Assembly (NCBI GenBank): GCA_013044065.1
Contig: JABEVA010000233.1
Location: 1-24,194 of the forward strand
DNA from: Phycisphaerae bacterium
GTDB taxonomy: Bacteria > Planctomycetota > Phycisphaerae > WQYP01
Length of the DNA stretch: 24,194 nucleotides
Reading direction: 5' to 3'
Shown: piece by piece, positions 15,077-23,542 of the stretch
How positions within the stretch are numbered: the first letter of the stretch is position 1
Layout of the letters: each line of letters starts with the position of its first letter
The notes under the pieces: generated by a model
The model's database searches: none
What the model saw: the letters and a program-made list of their open reading frames with translations, nothing else
What the model was told of the DNA's origin: nothing
Position numbers and translations under genes: made by a program

Positions 15077-16018
15077 ATGAAAAAACTCACGATTGGAATT
15101 ATTCTGGTAGCGGTAGTCGGCGTGCTATTTCTGGAACTGTTTACCTTTGTGGCGCGGCCTTACCAAACGGTGTTAATCGATCGTTTCGGAAAAATTGTCG
15201 CCAAACCCACCAGAATTGCCTACAACTGGTACCTGTGCTGGCCAACAGACAGAATTGTGCGCATGGATATGCGGTTACACTTGTACCAGAGTGATAACCG
15301 CGAGGTGAGCACGCGCGAGGGCGAACCAATCAGCCTGCGCACTTTTGCCGTTTGGAAGATTGTAAATCCGGTGTTGTACTATCGGCGGCTCCCGGAGGGC
15401 ACGCTGAAGGCCCAGCAATACATGAATCAAAAAATTGAGGGACAGGTGCTCAAGGTGATGGGGCGTTATTCACTGGATCAGCTTTTCAATGTGGATGCCG
15501 CCAAGATCAAGATGACGCAGGCTGAAGATCGCGTGCAATCCCGCGTGAACCAGGACATGGAAAGGCTGGGATTAAAAGTGGTAAAGATAGGGTTTTCGCG
15601 GGTAACATTTCCGCCGCGCGTGGCGGTGGCCGTTTATCGCCGTATGACCGCGGAGCGTGAAAAAATTGCGGATAAATATATAAGCGAAGGTGAAAGCCAG
15701 TCGCGCGCCATTGAGGCCAAGGGCGAAGCTGCGGCTGCGGAAATTCGCAGCACGGCGGATAAACAAGCGGAGGAAATTCGCGGCCAGGGAGATGCTAAAG
15801 CCTACGCCATTCTGAATGCGGCGCAAAGCACGCCGGCGGCGCAGGCGTTTTACCGCTTCTGGAAATCGCTGGAGTTGTTCAAAGCGTCGATGGGACAAAG
15901 CACCTACTGGGTTCTGACTCCGAATAACCCCATCACTGCGCCTTTGTTTTCGCAGATGAAAATCATCGAGGGTAAAGTGCCAGTCCGCGCAAAGTCCGGA
16001 CTTCCGGCCGGTAAGTAA
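15077..16018 (+). CDS. HflC-like SPFH protein
   Basis: A 313-residue membrane-anchored SPFH protein resembling HflC. One N-terminal membrane segment (about 4-24) precedes the SPFH domain, which starts ARPYQTVLIDRFGKI and includes the RMDMRLHLYQ strand and LRTFAVWKIVNPVLYYRR. A helical region with repeated Arg/Glu/Ala patterns follows (about 195-255; GESQSRAIEAKGEAAAAE), as in HflC where it forms the ring wall. The C-terminal part has FYRFWKSLELFKASM and a terminal WVLTPNNPITAPLF segment. Length is near that of E. coli HflC. GAGG 7 nt before the ATG supports the start. It lies 69 bp after the polytopic SPFH gene and 47 bp before the third one, so the three are very likely co-transcribed. Confidence 0.9.
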   Translation: MKKLTIGIILVAVVGVLFLELFTFVARPYQTVLIDRFGKIVAKPTRIAYNWYLCWPTDRIVRMDMRLHLYQSDNREVSTREGEPISLRTFAVWKIVNPVLYYRRLPEGTLKAQQYMNQKIEGQVLKVMGRYSLDQLFNVDAAKIKMTQAEDRVQSRVNQDMERLGLKVVKIGFSRVTFPPRVAVAVYRRMTAEREKIADKYISEGESQSRAIEAKGEAAAAEIRSTADKQAEEIRGQGDAKAYAILNAAQSTPAAQAFYRFWKSLELFKASMGQSTYWVLTPNNPITAPLFSQMKIIEGKVPVRAKSGLPAGK

Positions 16019-16065
16019 CCGGCCTGACACCTCGTTAAATCAACGCCACACAAAGGTAAAATCCC

Positions 16066-17229
16066 ATGACGCAGACATATTCCGAAGAAGAATTAAAAAA
16101 AACCGCAATGCCGCTGGAACTGCCGATACTCTCGGACGATGAGCCGGGCCAGCCGCAGGGCTGGCTTAGCGCCCAGCGGGTACTGGTTTATTTTGTCATC
16201 GGCGTGATTATTGTCTGGCTGCTTAGCGGCTTTTATGAGGTTGGCGTGGGAGACGTGGCGGTGGTGGAGCGACTGGGTCAATACCTCACCACGGGCCATG
16301 ACCACACCCGGCTCTTCGAACCAGGTCTCAATTATCATCTGCCGTGGCCCATCGACAAGGCCTACATTATTCCATTACGGCAAGAGCACCTGCTGGAAGT
16401 GCCGGATTTTGATACCTCGCCGGCCTCATATCTGGCAATCAAAAAATTATGGCTGCGTGAGGGACGCTCGCTACGGGTGTTTGACGCTATTTTCGATCCG
16501 TACGTCATCACCGGAGATAAAAACGTGCTGCATGTGCGTATTGCGCTTCAGTACCGCATCGATAATCCCGTGGACTACCTGACTTCCGTTTATCAGGCCC
16601 CAGGAGCGCCACCCAATGCCGGCCGCATCAACTTGATTCGGGCCTTGGCGGCGCATGTTTTGATCCGCAAAATTGCTTCGGCAACCGTGGATCAGGCCCT
16701 GTATTCCGGAAAGGCGGAATTGGAGCGGCGACTTTACAGCGGCATGCGGCCCAAAAGCGGCATGCAGGCACCCATGAACCAGCTGGGATTGGGCATTCAA
16801 GTCAAAAAGGTACTGCTGGAATACGTTCATTGGCCGGCGGCGGTGGACAGCGCTTTTAATCAGGTGCTCACGGCTCGGCAGAAAGCGGCAGCGGAGGTGC
16901 AAAATGCGCTGCAACAGGCCAATCATAATACCACGGTGGCCCAGGGACAGGCTCAGGCCATTCTCAATCAGGCGGAGAGTCGTGCCAACCGCGTGGTGCA
17001 GGAAGCAACCGGCCAGATGCAGGAATTTTCCGCGATATATGCCCAGTACCTTAAGAATCCGCGCGTGATTTCACTCAAATTGCTCAGTGACGCCTTAAGG
17101 CAGGTGATGGGGTCGGTGGCGAGAGTCTTTATAGTGCAGCCACACCAGCGACTGGTGTTGACTTTGCCCGCACCGCATCGACGGATTATTATGCCCACTT
17201 CGCCGCTGGGAACCGCCGGCTCGCGCTAA
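16066..17229 (+). CDS. HflK-like SPFH protein
   Basis: A 387-residue SPFH protein closer to HflK. A cytoplasmic N-terminus (1-30) and one membrane segment (about 33-54) lead into the domain beginning YEVGVGDVAVVERLGQY, with EPGLNYHLPWPIDKAY, a match to the HflK pattern of glycine and PWP. Next come VITGDKNVLHVRIALQYRI (SPFH core), a helical Gln/Ala-rich stretch (about 260-320; AAEVQNALQQANHN) and a C-terminal tail with Pro and Arg. AAAGG upstream of the ATG at 16066 fits a ribosome binding site. E. coli has one HflK and one HflC; here an HflC-like protein is flanked by two HflK-like ones, so the complex could be a three-component ring. It is followed by 94 bp before the ABC ATPase gene. Confidence 0.9.
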   Translation: MTQTYSEEELKKTAMPLELPILSDDEPGQPQGWLSAQRVLVYFVIGVIIVWLLSGFYEVGVGDVAVVERLGQYLTTGHDHTRLFEPGLNYHLPWPIDKAYIIPLRQEHLLEVPDFDTSPASYLAIKKLWLREGRSLRVFDAIFDPYVITGDKNVLHVRIALQYRIDNPVDYLTSVYQAPGAPPNAGRINLIRALAAHVLIRKIASATVDQALYSGKAELERRLYSGMRPKSGMQAPMNQLGLGIQVKKVLLEYVHWPAAVDSAFNQVLTARQKAAAEVQNALQQANHNTTVAQGQAQAILNQAESRANRVVQEATGQMQEFSAIYAQYLKNPRVISLKLLSDALRQVMGSVARVFIVQPHQRLVLTLPAPHRRIIMPTSPLGTAGSR

Positions 17230-17286
17230 CGATTGGGGCTGGCGCGGCCGTGCGTTTCCGCCGTGCTGGGGTTATCATATTTGTCA

Positions 17287-17307
17287 GCGCCTGTAGAAGA
17301 CAGGTGC
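17287..17307 (+). repeat. Hairpin just upstream of the ABC ATPase gene
   Basis: GCGCCTGT-AGAAG-ACAGGTGC forms an 8-bp stem including one G-U pair. It ends 16 nt before the ATG at 17324, close to the GGAG ribosome binding site at 17313. There is no T-tract. It may separate SPFH and ABC expression levels or modulate translation. Confidence 0.4.
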
Positions 17308-17323
17308 CGCTTGGAGTGTAAAA

Positions 17324-18214
17324 ATGGTCGCCGAATTTGCCGCTATTGAAACCCGCGACTTAACAAAAATCTATCCGGGCTTCTGGAAAAGCCAGCAGGT
17401 ACAGGCCCTGACTAACCTGAATTTGCGAGTGCGCCAAGGCGAAATTTTTGGCTTGCTTGGCCCCAATGGCAGTGGAAAAACTACGGCCATCAAACTGCTG
17501 CTGGGGCTGATTAACGCCACTTCCGGCGAGGCTTTGGTCATGGGTCAGCAGGCCGGCGATCAGGATACCCGCAGACGGCTGGGCTATTTGCCGGAGGAAA
17601 GCTACCTATACCGCTTTCTCAACGCCCGGCAAACCATGGATTTTTACGCGCGGCTCTTTAACATGAACCGGTCGCAGCGGCGTCAGGCCGTGGATTATTA
17701 TCTGGATTTTGTGGGCCTGGACCCGGCGGTGCGTGGTCGGCGCATCGGCACTTATTCCAAAGGCCAAACCCGCCGTGTGGCCTTGGCACAAGCCTTGCTG
17801 AACAACCCGGATCTGGTAATTATGGACGAACCTACTTCCGGCCTTGATCCGGTGGGTATGTTGGAAATAAAAAATATGATTCTCCGGCTCAAGGCTGCCG
17901 GAAAAACCGTATTGCTCTCCAGCCATCAACTTGCGGACGTGGAAGATGTTTGTGATCGACTGGTAATTTTGTATCGCGGCCGGGTGGAGTTGGAAGGAGC
18001 CTTGAATGATTTACTGGAAGTCAAGGATGTGTTTCAACTCGAGGCGCGGCGGGTTTCACCGGAATTGCAGGCGAAGCTTGTGGAGATGACCAAAGCAGGC
18101 GGAGCGGAGGATATCCAAACGGGTCGGCCGCGGGTGCGCCTGGAGGATTTATTCAAGCGGCTGGTGGATGCCAAACGCCGGGGCGAGCCAATGGCGGTAT
18201 CCACCCGACGTTAA
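17324..18214 (+). CDS. ABC transporter ATP-binding protein (ABC-2 type exporter)
   Basis: A 296-residue cytoplasmic ATPase. Motifs are Walker A GPNGSGKTT (46-54), signature YSKGQ (144-148), Walker B LVIMDE (164-169) with the D-loop SGLDP, and H-loop H201 in LSSHQLADVED. The Q-loop region reads GYLPEES, common in ABC-2 exporter ATPases. The C-terminal extension (about 225-290) is typical of GldA/CcmA-like ATPases that pair with a separate permease. The ATG at 17324 has GGAG 7 nt upstream. The permease gene follows after 115 bp, and the SPFH genes precede it on the same strand. Substrate unknown. Confidence 0.95.
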   Translation: MVAEFAAIETRDLTKIYPGFWKSQQVQALTNLNLRVRQGEIFGLLGPNGSGKTTAIKLLLGLINATSGEALVMGQQAGDQDTRRRLGYLPEESYLYRFLNARQTMDFYARLFNMNRSQRRQAVDYYLDFVGLDPAVRGRRIGTYSKGQTRRVALAQALLNNPDLVIMDEPTSGLDPVGMLEIKNMILRLKAAGKTVLLSSHQLADVEDVCDRLVILYRGRVELEGALNDLLEVKDVFQLEARRVSPELQAKLVEMTKAGGAEDIQTGRPRVRLEDLFKRLVDAKRRGEPMAVSTRR

Positions 18215-18268
18215 CGAAGCGGAATGGACGAGCGGATTGGCAAGACGTAGTTCATGCGGTTGGACAAA

Positions 18269-18309
18269 CGACACTATAAGGGCCAATGTTGGTTGTTGAG
18301 ACAGTGTCG
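18269..18309. repeat. 7-bp inverted repeat between ABC ATPase and permease genes
   Basis: CGACACT (18269-18275) and AGTGTCG (18303-18309) are perfect inverted copies with a 27-nt loop, ending about 20 nt before the permease ATG. It may be a leader structure; no promoter is evident. Confidence 0.3.
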
Positions 18310-18329
18310 GTCGCCCGTTGGAGTGGCGG

Positions 18330-20354
18330 ATGAATCATCATCCTGGTTTTGATTATATCGCGTTATGCGCCTATGCCTTGATCGGCATCCTGGTGGTGGC
18401 CTTTGTGCTATTGGCCTTTCGGGATGTTGGACGCCTGCGTACCGGCATTTTCCGGTCTTGGGCCATTGGCCGCACCACCATCGCGGAAGCGTGGAACGCC
18501 AGAATATGGGCGATAGTGCCAATCTGGTTTTTGATATGCCTGATCATCAGTCTTCTGGTACGGCCCTATTCAGCGGCCAGCCAGGTGGAGATATACCTGA
18601 CCATTTTACTGCGGGCCCAACTGGTCATGCTGCTGGTCTATCTGGGGATTTTAGCCTGTGTAAGTCTGCCGCGTGAACGTGAGCGCCGTACGCTTATTAC
18701 CACGGGCAGCAAACCGATTTCACGATTGGAACTACTGCTGGGAAAAGTGATCGGCATTTGCGCCGCCGGATTGGCCATGCTGGTATTGATGACGGCCATT
18801 ACCTGGGGATTTATGGCCGTGATCAATATGCATATTGAGCATGATGCGGCTGTACTTTATGCCCACGAAAAGCGCAGCTACAACTCCCTGGTGCGGCGCA
18901 TCCCACCGGAGCCGGGCATACGCTATACCGCGCAACATGGTGTGTTACAGGCTCAGAATTATTATACGGGCACGCTGCGCATAGCCGGGTTGATCAACTA
19001 TCAGACCAATCCACCGGAGCGGGCTCTCAAGGGGGGCAGCTCGGAAACGTTGTATTTCGATTTTCCTTCGCTTCCCGCCCAGTTTGTTTCCCCGCCCGTA
19101 TTCTTGTTCCGATTTGTGGTGTTGCGCATGAATACGGGAGCCAAGCCCAATACCCCGGCGCAACAGGCGGCCATGCTGCAACCGGTTAAAATTCATGTTA
19201 CCGCCGTGCTCCGCGATAACCCGATGATGACCGCACAACAGTCGCTTACGCTGAATCCCAGCGGAACGGTGGAATGGCGTCCCAAACAATGGACTAATTT
19301 TTTCAGCTTATATGAGCCGGCGACCGGGCAGCTTTATGATCCCGGCCCGGTGCTGCTGAAAGTAACCTGCCCCACGTTGGGGGCCTACTTGTTTTTTGGA
19401 GATGGAACCCAGGCCCAACCGGCCGCGTGTCTGGCTCTGAATTTGGATCGAAGTCGCGTCCCGGCAGGTATGATGATTCCCAAGCCCGATCCAGTCATCA
19501 CCGGCTTTAAATCCAACAACAAACAGGAAATCGTCGGACCCAGCTATTCCCATCCCGGCATTCCAGCGGAGGTGGCGTCGTTCGAGTTTGCCCATTTACC
19601 GGATAGAAGGATTCCCATCGGTAAACACGGCAACTTCACCGTGCACTTGTTTTTGAGCGTGGACAAGCAGGAAAATGAAGCTTTGCCCGCCATCGCGGAT
19701 ATAACCGCGTTTACCCTGGCTGACCCGACCCACCCTATTCGCATGCAATTGCGTTTTGCCGAAAAGCATCTGACGGTGCTGAAGCTGCCTAAAAGCTTGC
19801 TTGACCAGAGTCCTTTGGTCATCAACATTCAGAGTAACTATCCCGGCCACTGGATTAAACTCACACAGAATTCCGTCCAGATTGTGCGTCCGCCATCGCC
19901 GTTCATTGTGAATCTGGCCAAAAGTGAATTCATCATTTTCTGCGAAATGGTGCTCCTGGTAGTGATTGGCGTGACAGCCAGCACCCGGTTGGGCTGGCCG
20001 GTGGCCATGCTGACCACCATGGTCTGTTATGTGCTGGGCAACTTATTTCACTTTGTATACAAGTTGATGATATTGGGCGGCTTTGGCCTTTACGGTCCGT
20101 ATATCGACAGCAAAATGAAGGGCCTCTGGTACTACCAGATTGGATCGTTTATCACAGCCGTGATGGTCAAGATGCTATACGCCTTGGTGCGTTTGATGCC
20201 CGATTTCACCCGGTTTGATCCGCTGCATGATATTGTTATTTCCAGGAACTTGCCCTGGATAGTTCCAACCGTGGATGCCGGCTGGACCTTGGCCTGTGCT
20301 TTGCCAATTTTGGCTCTGGGCTATTTGCTTTTGAGAAAACAGGAGCTGGCCTGA
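18330..20354 (+). CDS. ABC-2-type permease with large extracytoplasmic domain
   Basis: A 674-residue membrane protein that would be the partner of the preceding ATPase. Four hydrophobic segments lie in the first 165 residues. A cytoplasmic loop between them carries LPRERERRTLITTGSKPIS followed by RLELLLGK, the pattern I associate with ABC-2 permeases (an ER-T-LSKP-R-E-LGK-like motif). A large polar domain (about 170-535) with beta-rich, Pro-rich sequence, likely periplasmic, separates these from three or four C-terminal membrane segments (about 540-672). ABC-2 permeases normally have six spans and only short loops, so this insertion is unusual. The ATG at 18330 has GGAG 6 nt upstream; a TTG four codons earlier overlaps that site and is rejected. 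Its TGA shares a base with the next ATG (TGATG), so the next protein is coupled. Confidence 0.85.
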   Translation: MNHHPGFDYIALCAYALIGILVVAFVLLAFRDVGRLRTGIFRSWAIGRTTIAEAWNARIWAIVPIWFLICLIISLLVRPYSAASQVEIYLTILLRAQLVMLLVYLGILACVSLPRERERRTLITTGSKPISRLELLLGKVIGICAAGLAMLVLMTAITWGFMAVINMHIEHDAAVLYAHEKRSYNSLVRRIPPEPGIRYTAQHGVLQAQNYYTGTLRIAGLINYQTNPPERALKGGSSETLYFDFPSLPAQFVSPPVFLFRFVVLRMNTGAKPNTPAQQAAMLQPVKIHVTAVLRDNPMMTAQQSLTLNPSGTVEWRPKQWTNFFSLYEPATGQLYDPGPVLLKVTCPTLGAYLFFGDGTQAQPAACLALNLDRSRVPAGMMIPKPDPVITGFKSNNKQEIVGPSYSHPGIPAEVASFEFAHLPDRRIPIGKHGNFTVHLFLSVDKQENEALPAIADITAFTLADPTHPIRMQLRFAEKHLTVLKLPKSLLDQSPLVINIQSNYPGHWIKLTQNSVQIVRPPSPFIVNLAKSEFIIFCEMVLLVVIGVTASTRLGWPVAMLTTMVCYVLGNLFHFVYKLMILGGFGLYGPYIDSKMKGLWYYQIGSFITAVMVKMLYALVRLMPDFTRFDPLHDIVISRNLPWIVPTVDAGWTLACALPILALGYLLLRKQELA

Positions 20355-21820
20355 TGCCCACACCGCTGGATTCTAATCGTCTTGACCCATCCACCGCGCC
20401 ATCCGCGACGACCCGTCGTGTGAACTTGGTAGCCTCGATCAGAAGCCAGGTGCGGCGTGATCAGGTGCTTTGTGTGGCTATAGCCATTGTTCTATTGGTG
20501 GCAATCCTCTTTCTACAGCCCACATTGAATCGACAACGCAGCAAACTCGTACAAACCAGCAATAAAAGCCTGGGCAATCTGCTGATCACATTTCCGCGAT
20601 TGACCTTGGGTGGATTCCGCGGAATTCTGGCGATGGCCCTGTGGGAAAATGCCGAAAGCGATAAGAACAAGCGCCAGTGGGTTCCGCTGGAATCTGATTA
20701 TAACGCCATCGCCGCCTTGGAGCCATATTTTGGGGCGGTCTACATATTCAACGCATGGAATCAGGCGTACAACCTCTCCGCCCAGTTTCATGCCATGAAC
20801 CTGAAATACAAATGGGTTCTTGACGGCCAGGTTTACCTGTACAAAGGTCAAAAACTTGTTCCCAATGACTCCAACATGATTATGAACGAGGCCAACAATT
20901 TCTTCCTCAAACTCGGCACCAGCTTTGAACGCAAATACTACTGTGCCCGATGGCGCTACGATATCGCTCATTTATACCGCTACGTGCCGGGCAAGGTGCA
21001 GCCCACCCTGAGCACTCTGGCGGAGGTTCATTACATTGTCATGCAGCCGGAATTTCACTGCGTGCTGCTGCCTGCCCGCGATCGCAAAGGTCCTCTGGGG
21101 CATGGCGTAAAAGTAGGACATGTGCACTATCGCTATGGCCTTAGTCCATTTTATTTTGCCTGGGTGGAATATCGCCGCGCCTTGCGTCAGCCGGAATTGC
21201 CCACCGATTCCGGCGAAGCGGTTCTGTATTCCTGGCCTCCGATGGCCCTGCGGCTGTGGTGTCGGGACGATCTATATTATGCCCAGCGTCTCACGTGGCA
21301 CATCTTCAGCGCCGCCCCTGGTCATTTGACACCTCGGTTTGCCGCCCGTGTGGCCAACATCCGCGATTGCTACCGCAATGTGCGGATGAATGCTCCGCGT
21401 TCCATCCGGGAATTCAGAATTTACTTTCACATGTTTCCAAGCTCTACGATTCTGCACATGGATCATCTGGTGGAGGTGCAGTATTATCAAAAGCTCGGCT
21501 TGGCTGAAAATATGCTTCTTAACGCTTTGGTGCAATGGCAACTCGCGGGCCGGCGGTTCCATCTTGGCGATGCCGCTGATCACGATTTCGCCGCCGCCAT
21601 TCCGCTATTTGAGCAGGCTAGCGCCGCCTACAAACACTATTTGAACATAGCCTATCCGCCCAGCGCCTATGGACAAAACCCCGAACAGCATTCCGAAATG
21701 AAATATCTGTCTTCCTTATCCGCGGTCATCGCCGGTATTGAGAATTTCCGCCGAACCGCCTCTGCCGGCCATCCCAGCTTGTCCTTCTTGAATGTTATTA
21801 CACTCACCGACAGCGATTGA
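20354..21820 (+). CDS. Membrane-anchored protein of unknown function, PVC-type family
   Basis: A 488-residue protein with a cytoplasmic Ser/Thr/Arg-rich N-terminus (1-37), one membrane segment (about 38-55) and a large, probably periplasmic, helical domain. The region just after the anchor contains LTLGGFRGILAMALWENA and then IAALEPYFGAVYIFNAWNQA, a pattern I associate with TPR-like proteins conserved in Planctomycetes and relatives (GGFRG-LWxxA followed by ALxPxFxxVWxxxAWNMAYN). That recognition is from memory and unverified. Charged, Tyr-rich helices follow (RYDIAHLYRYVPGK). Its ATG shares a base with the permease stop, so it is very likely made together with the ABC transporter and may be an accessory subunit. 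No catalytic motif is seen. Confidence 0.8.
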   Translation: MPTPLDSNRLDPSTAPSATTRRVNLVASIRSQVRRDQVLCVAIAIVLLVAILFLQPTLNRQRSKLVQTSNKSLGNLLITFPRLTLGGFRGILAMALWENAESDKNKRQWVPLESDYNAIAALEPYFGAVYIFNAWNQAYNLSAQFHAMNLKYKWVLDGQVYLYKGQKLVPNDSNMIMNEANNFFLKLGTSFERKYYCARWRYDIAHLYRYVPGKVQPTLSTLAEVHYIVMQPEFHCVLLPARDRKGPLGHGVKVGHVHYRYGLSPFYFAWVEYRRALRQPELPTDSGEAVLYSWPPMALRLWCRDDLYYAQRLTWHIFSAAPGHLTPRFAARVANIRDCYRNVRMNAPRSIREFRIYFHMFPSSTILHMDHLVEVQYYQKLGLAENMLLNALVQWQLAGRRFHLGDAADHDFAAAIPLFEQASAAYKHYLNIAYPPSAYGQNPEQHSEMKYLSSLSAVIAGIENFRRTASAGHPSLSFLNVITLTDSD

Positions 21821-21864
21821 CCGCGGCGACAACGGCATCTGGGGTTTATTCCGGAGCAAAGCCA

Positions 21865-23445
21865 ATGAAACACCACCGCCCCATCGGTATATGGCTGGTG
21901 GCGGCATCTAGCCTCATGATTATCGCCTTGGTAGTGGGTGATTTGATTTTGGTTCGGGAGGATCGGGTTATACCCATTGGCTACGCCACCACACGAATCA
22001 CCGGGCCGCTGCGGCCTGATGGCACGGTGGATTATCGTCTGGCGCTGGATGACATCGACTTTCGCGGCGTTACCCCGGCGAATAACGCCGTGATTCCCTT
22101 GCTGCATGCTTTGGGAACTGGGAAAAACATCCTTGGATCAGCCAAAAACCGCCGTGCCGCATTGCGCCGGCTGGGCATGAAGGCGCTGCCGAAAAGGGGG
22201 CCTTATTTTGTAAGGGCGTCCACCTTTTACCAATCCCTGATCCAAAATGCGAAAACCCCGGCCCAACGGGCGGCACTGGAAAAACGGAAAGGCAACTGGC
22301 CGCCATATCAGTTTGAACGTACGCCGTGGAGGGCCGCCAACCATCCGCATGTGGCCCATTGGCTGGCGCTCAACCGCGTGGCTTTTCATTGGGCCATGGT
22401 GGCCAGTAGGAAATCGCATTACGCTATGCCGGTGATAACATCAATCCACCGTGGCCGCCGAGTGCTATCGCCCGGGCGATCCATGTGGCTTTACCCTTAC
22501 CGCCTGCTGACGGATGCGATGGCCGTGAAGGCAATGGAATGCTTGGACAATAAAAACCTATCCGCATGCGAGAATATTCTCCTGTCCGTACACCGGCTTG
22601 CCCGCTTGGAAGGGCGCGAGCCGTTTTTCATATCACGGATGGCCGCATACGGTGTGGACGAAAAAGCTTGGCACGACGATTGGGCGTTGGCGGCCTACGG
22701 CCAAGTGGCTGCGGTTCAGGCTAACACCTACCGGAAGGCATTGCGAGATCTGCCGCCAATGCCTTCTCTCGCCAGCGCCGCGAACTGCGGCCAGCGGTTC
22801 CGGGTGCTGGATGTGCTTACCGCCATCGCCAGCGGCGACATGCACCCGACGTTTCCAATACAGAAGCCGACAGTCGTGGAGCGTGTGACGGCGATCGCGG
22901 TGCCGGTCGATTACGCCCAAGTTGCCAAGCGGCTGAACAGCTGGATCGACCAGTCCTCTAAAATGCTGAAAGATCAGGACTATGCCCTGCAGGAGGCCAC
23001 GGCAGCGAGGTGGTGGCGGGATCAAGACTGGGCATGGGCGCATCCGGCCTTCACACCCACGCTGCGATTCGAAACAGGGTTCATTGGAAGCTGGGAAAGC
23101 GCATGGTGCTCGGCGCTGCCGGTGATTATCTGGAGGAGCGTCGCTGAGCGGCGAATGGCCACCCTCGCCTTCGCCCTTGCGGCCTACGACGCGGACCATG
23201 GCCGCTATCCCGCCTCGCTGGCCAAGTTGGTTCCGCAAATCATCCAAAAACTGCCAACCGATCCCTTCACCGACAAACCTCTGGTTTATCGCAGCAATGG
23301 CACCGGCTACGTACTCGCGAGCGTCGGGCCGTCGCGGCAATCCGGCCATGGCCGACACCCCATCACCCTGCGGGTCCACTGGCCCAAGAAGCGTGCCGCA
23401 CGGGTGCCCCGCAGTACCTGGCCGCCGCCGGCACAGCATCCATGA
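21865..23445 (+). CDS. Membrane-anchored protein of unknown function with pseudopilin-like C-terminus, PVC-type family
   Basis: A 526-residue protein with a short basic N-terminus, one membrane segment (about 8-30) and a large soluble, probably periplasmic, domain. After the anchor it reads DGTVDYRLALDDIDFRGV followed by TPANNAVIPLLHALG, similar to a pattern (VDY-AALNxR-GVTPENNAAV) I recall from many planctomycetal hypothetical proteins. The C-terminal part (about 430-500) contains LAAYDADHGRYPASLAKLVP, LPTDPFTDKPLVYRS and GYVLASVGPS, which resembles the C-terminal region of type II pseudopilin-like proteins. The ATG at 21865 is preferred because GGAG lies 8 nt upstream; a TTG at 21817 overlapping the previous stop adds 16 residues but has no ribosome binding site. 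It closes the SPFH-ABC block. Function unknown; recognition is from memory. Confidence 0.8.
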   Translation: MKHHRPIGIWLVAASSLMIIALVVGDLILVREDRVIPIGYATTRITGPLRPDGTVDYRLALDDIDFRGVTPANNAVIPLLHALGTGKNILGSAKNRRAALRRLGMKALPKRGPYFVRASTFYQSLIQNAKTPAQRAALEKRKGNWPPYQFERTPWRAANHPHVAHWLALNRVAFHWAMVASRKSHYAMPVITSIHRGRRVLSPGRSMWLYPYRLLTDAMAVKAMECLDNKNLSACENILLSVHRLARLEGREPFFISRMAAYGVDEKAWHDDWALAAYGQVAAVQANTYRKALRDLPPMPSLASAANCGQRFRVLDVLTAIASGDMHPTFPIQKPTVVERVTAIAVPVDYAQVAKRLNSWIDQSSKMLKDQDYALQEATAARWWRDQDWAWAHPAFTPTLRFETGFIGSWESAWCSALPVIIWRSVAERRMATLAFALAAYDADHGRYPASLAKLVPQIIQKLPTDPFTDKPLVYRSNGTGYVLASVGPSRQSGHGRHPITLRVHWPKKRAARVPRSTWPPPAQHP

Positions 23446-23504
23446 AAATTGGCAAGAGCGTCGATGTGGCCGTGGGGATAACCAATGATCCCGTTGATGC
23501 GATT

Positions 23505-23528
23505 AAGAGCGGGGGTTACTCCGCTTTT
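23505..23528. terminator. Bidirectional terminator-like hairpin between convergent genes
   Basis: AAGAGCGG (23505-23512), loop GGGTTACT, CCGCTTTT (23521-23528) form an 8-bp stem with one G-U pair. Leading As and trailing Ts let it work in both directions, and it lies 60 nt after the rightward block and 15 nt past the stop of the leftward gene. Confidence 0.55.
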
Positions 23529-23542
23529 AGAGGGTTGGGGTT

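Noticed and set aside
22633..23439. Long open frame (268 codons) on the minus strand under the second anchored protein
   Set aside because: It is antisense to a gene with a coherent protein pattern, is rich in Arg/Pro/Gly/His as chance frames in GC-rich DNA are, and shows no domain.
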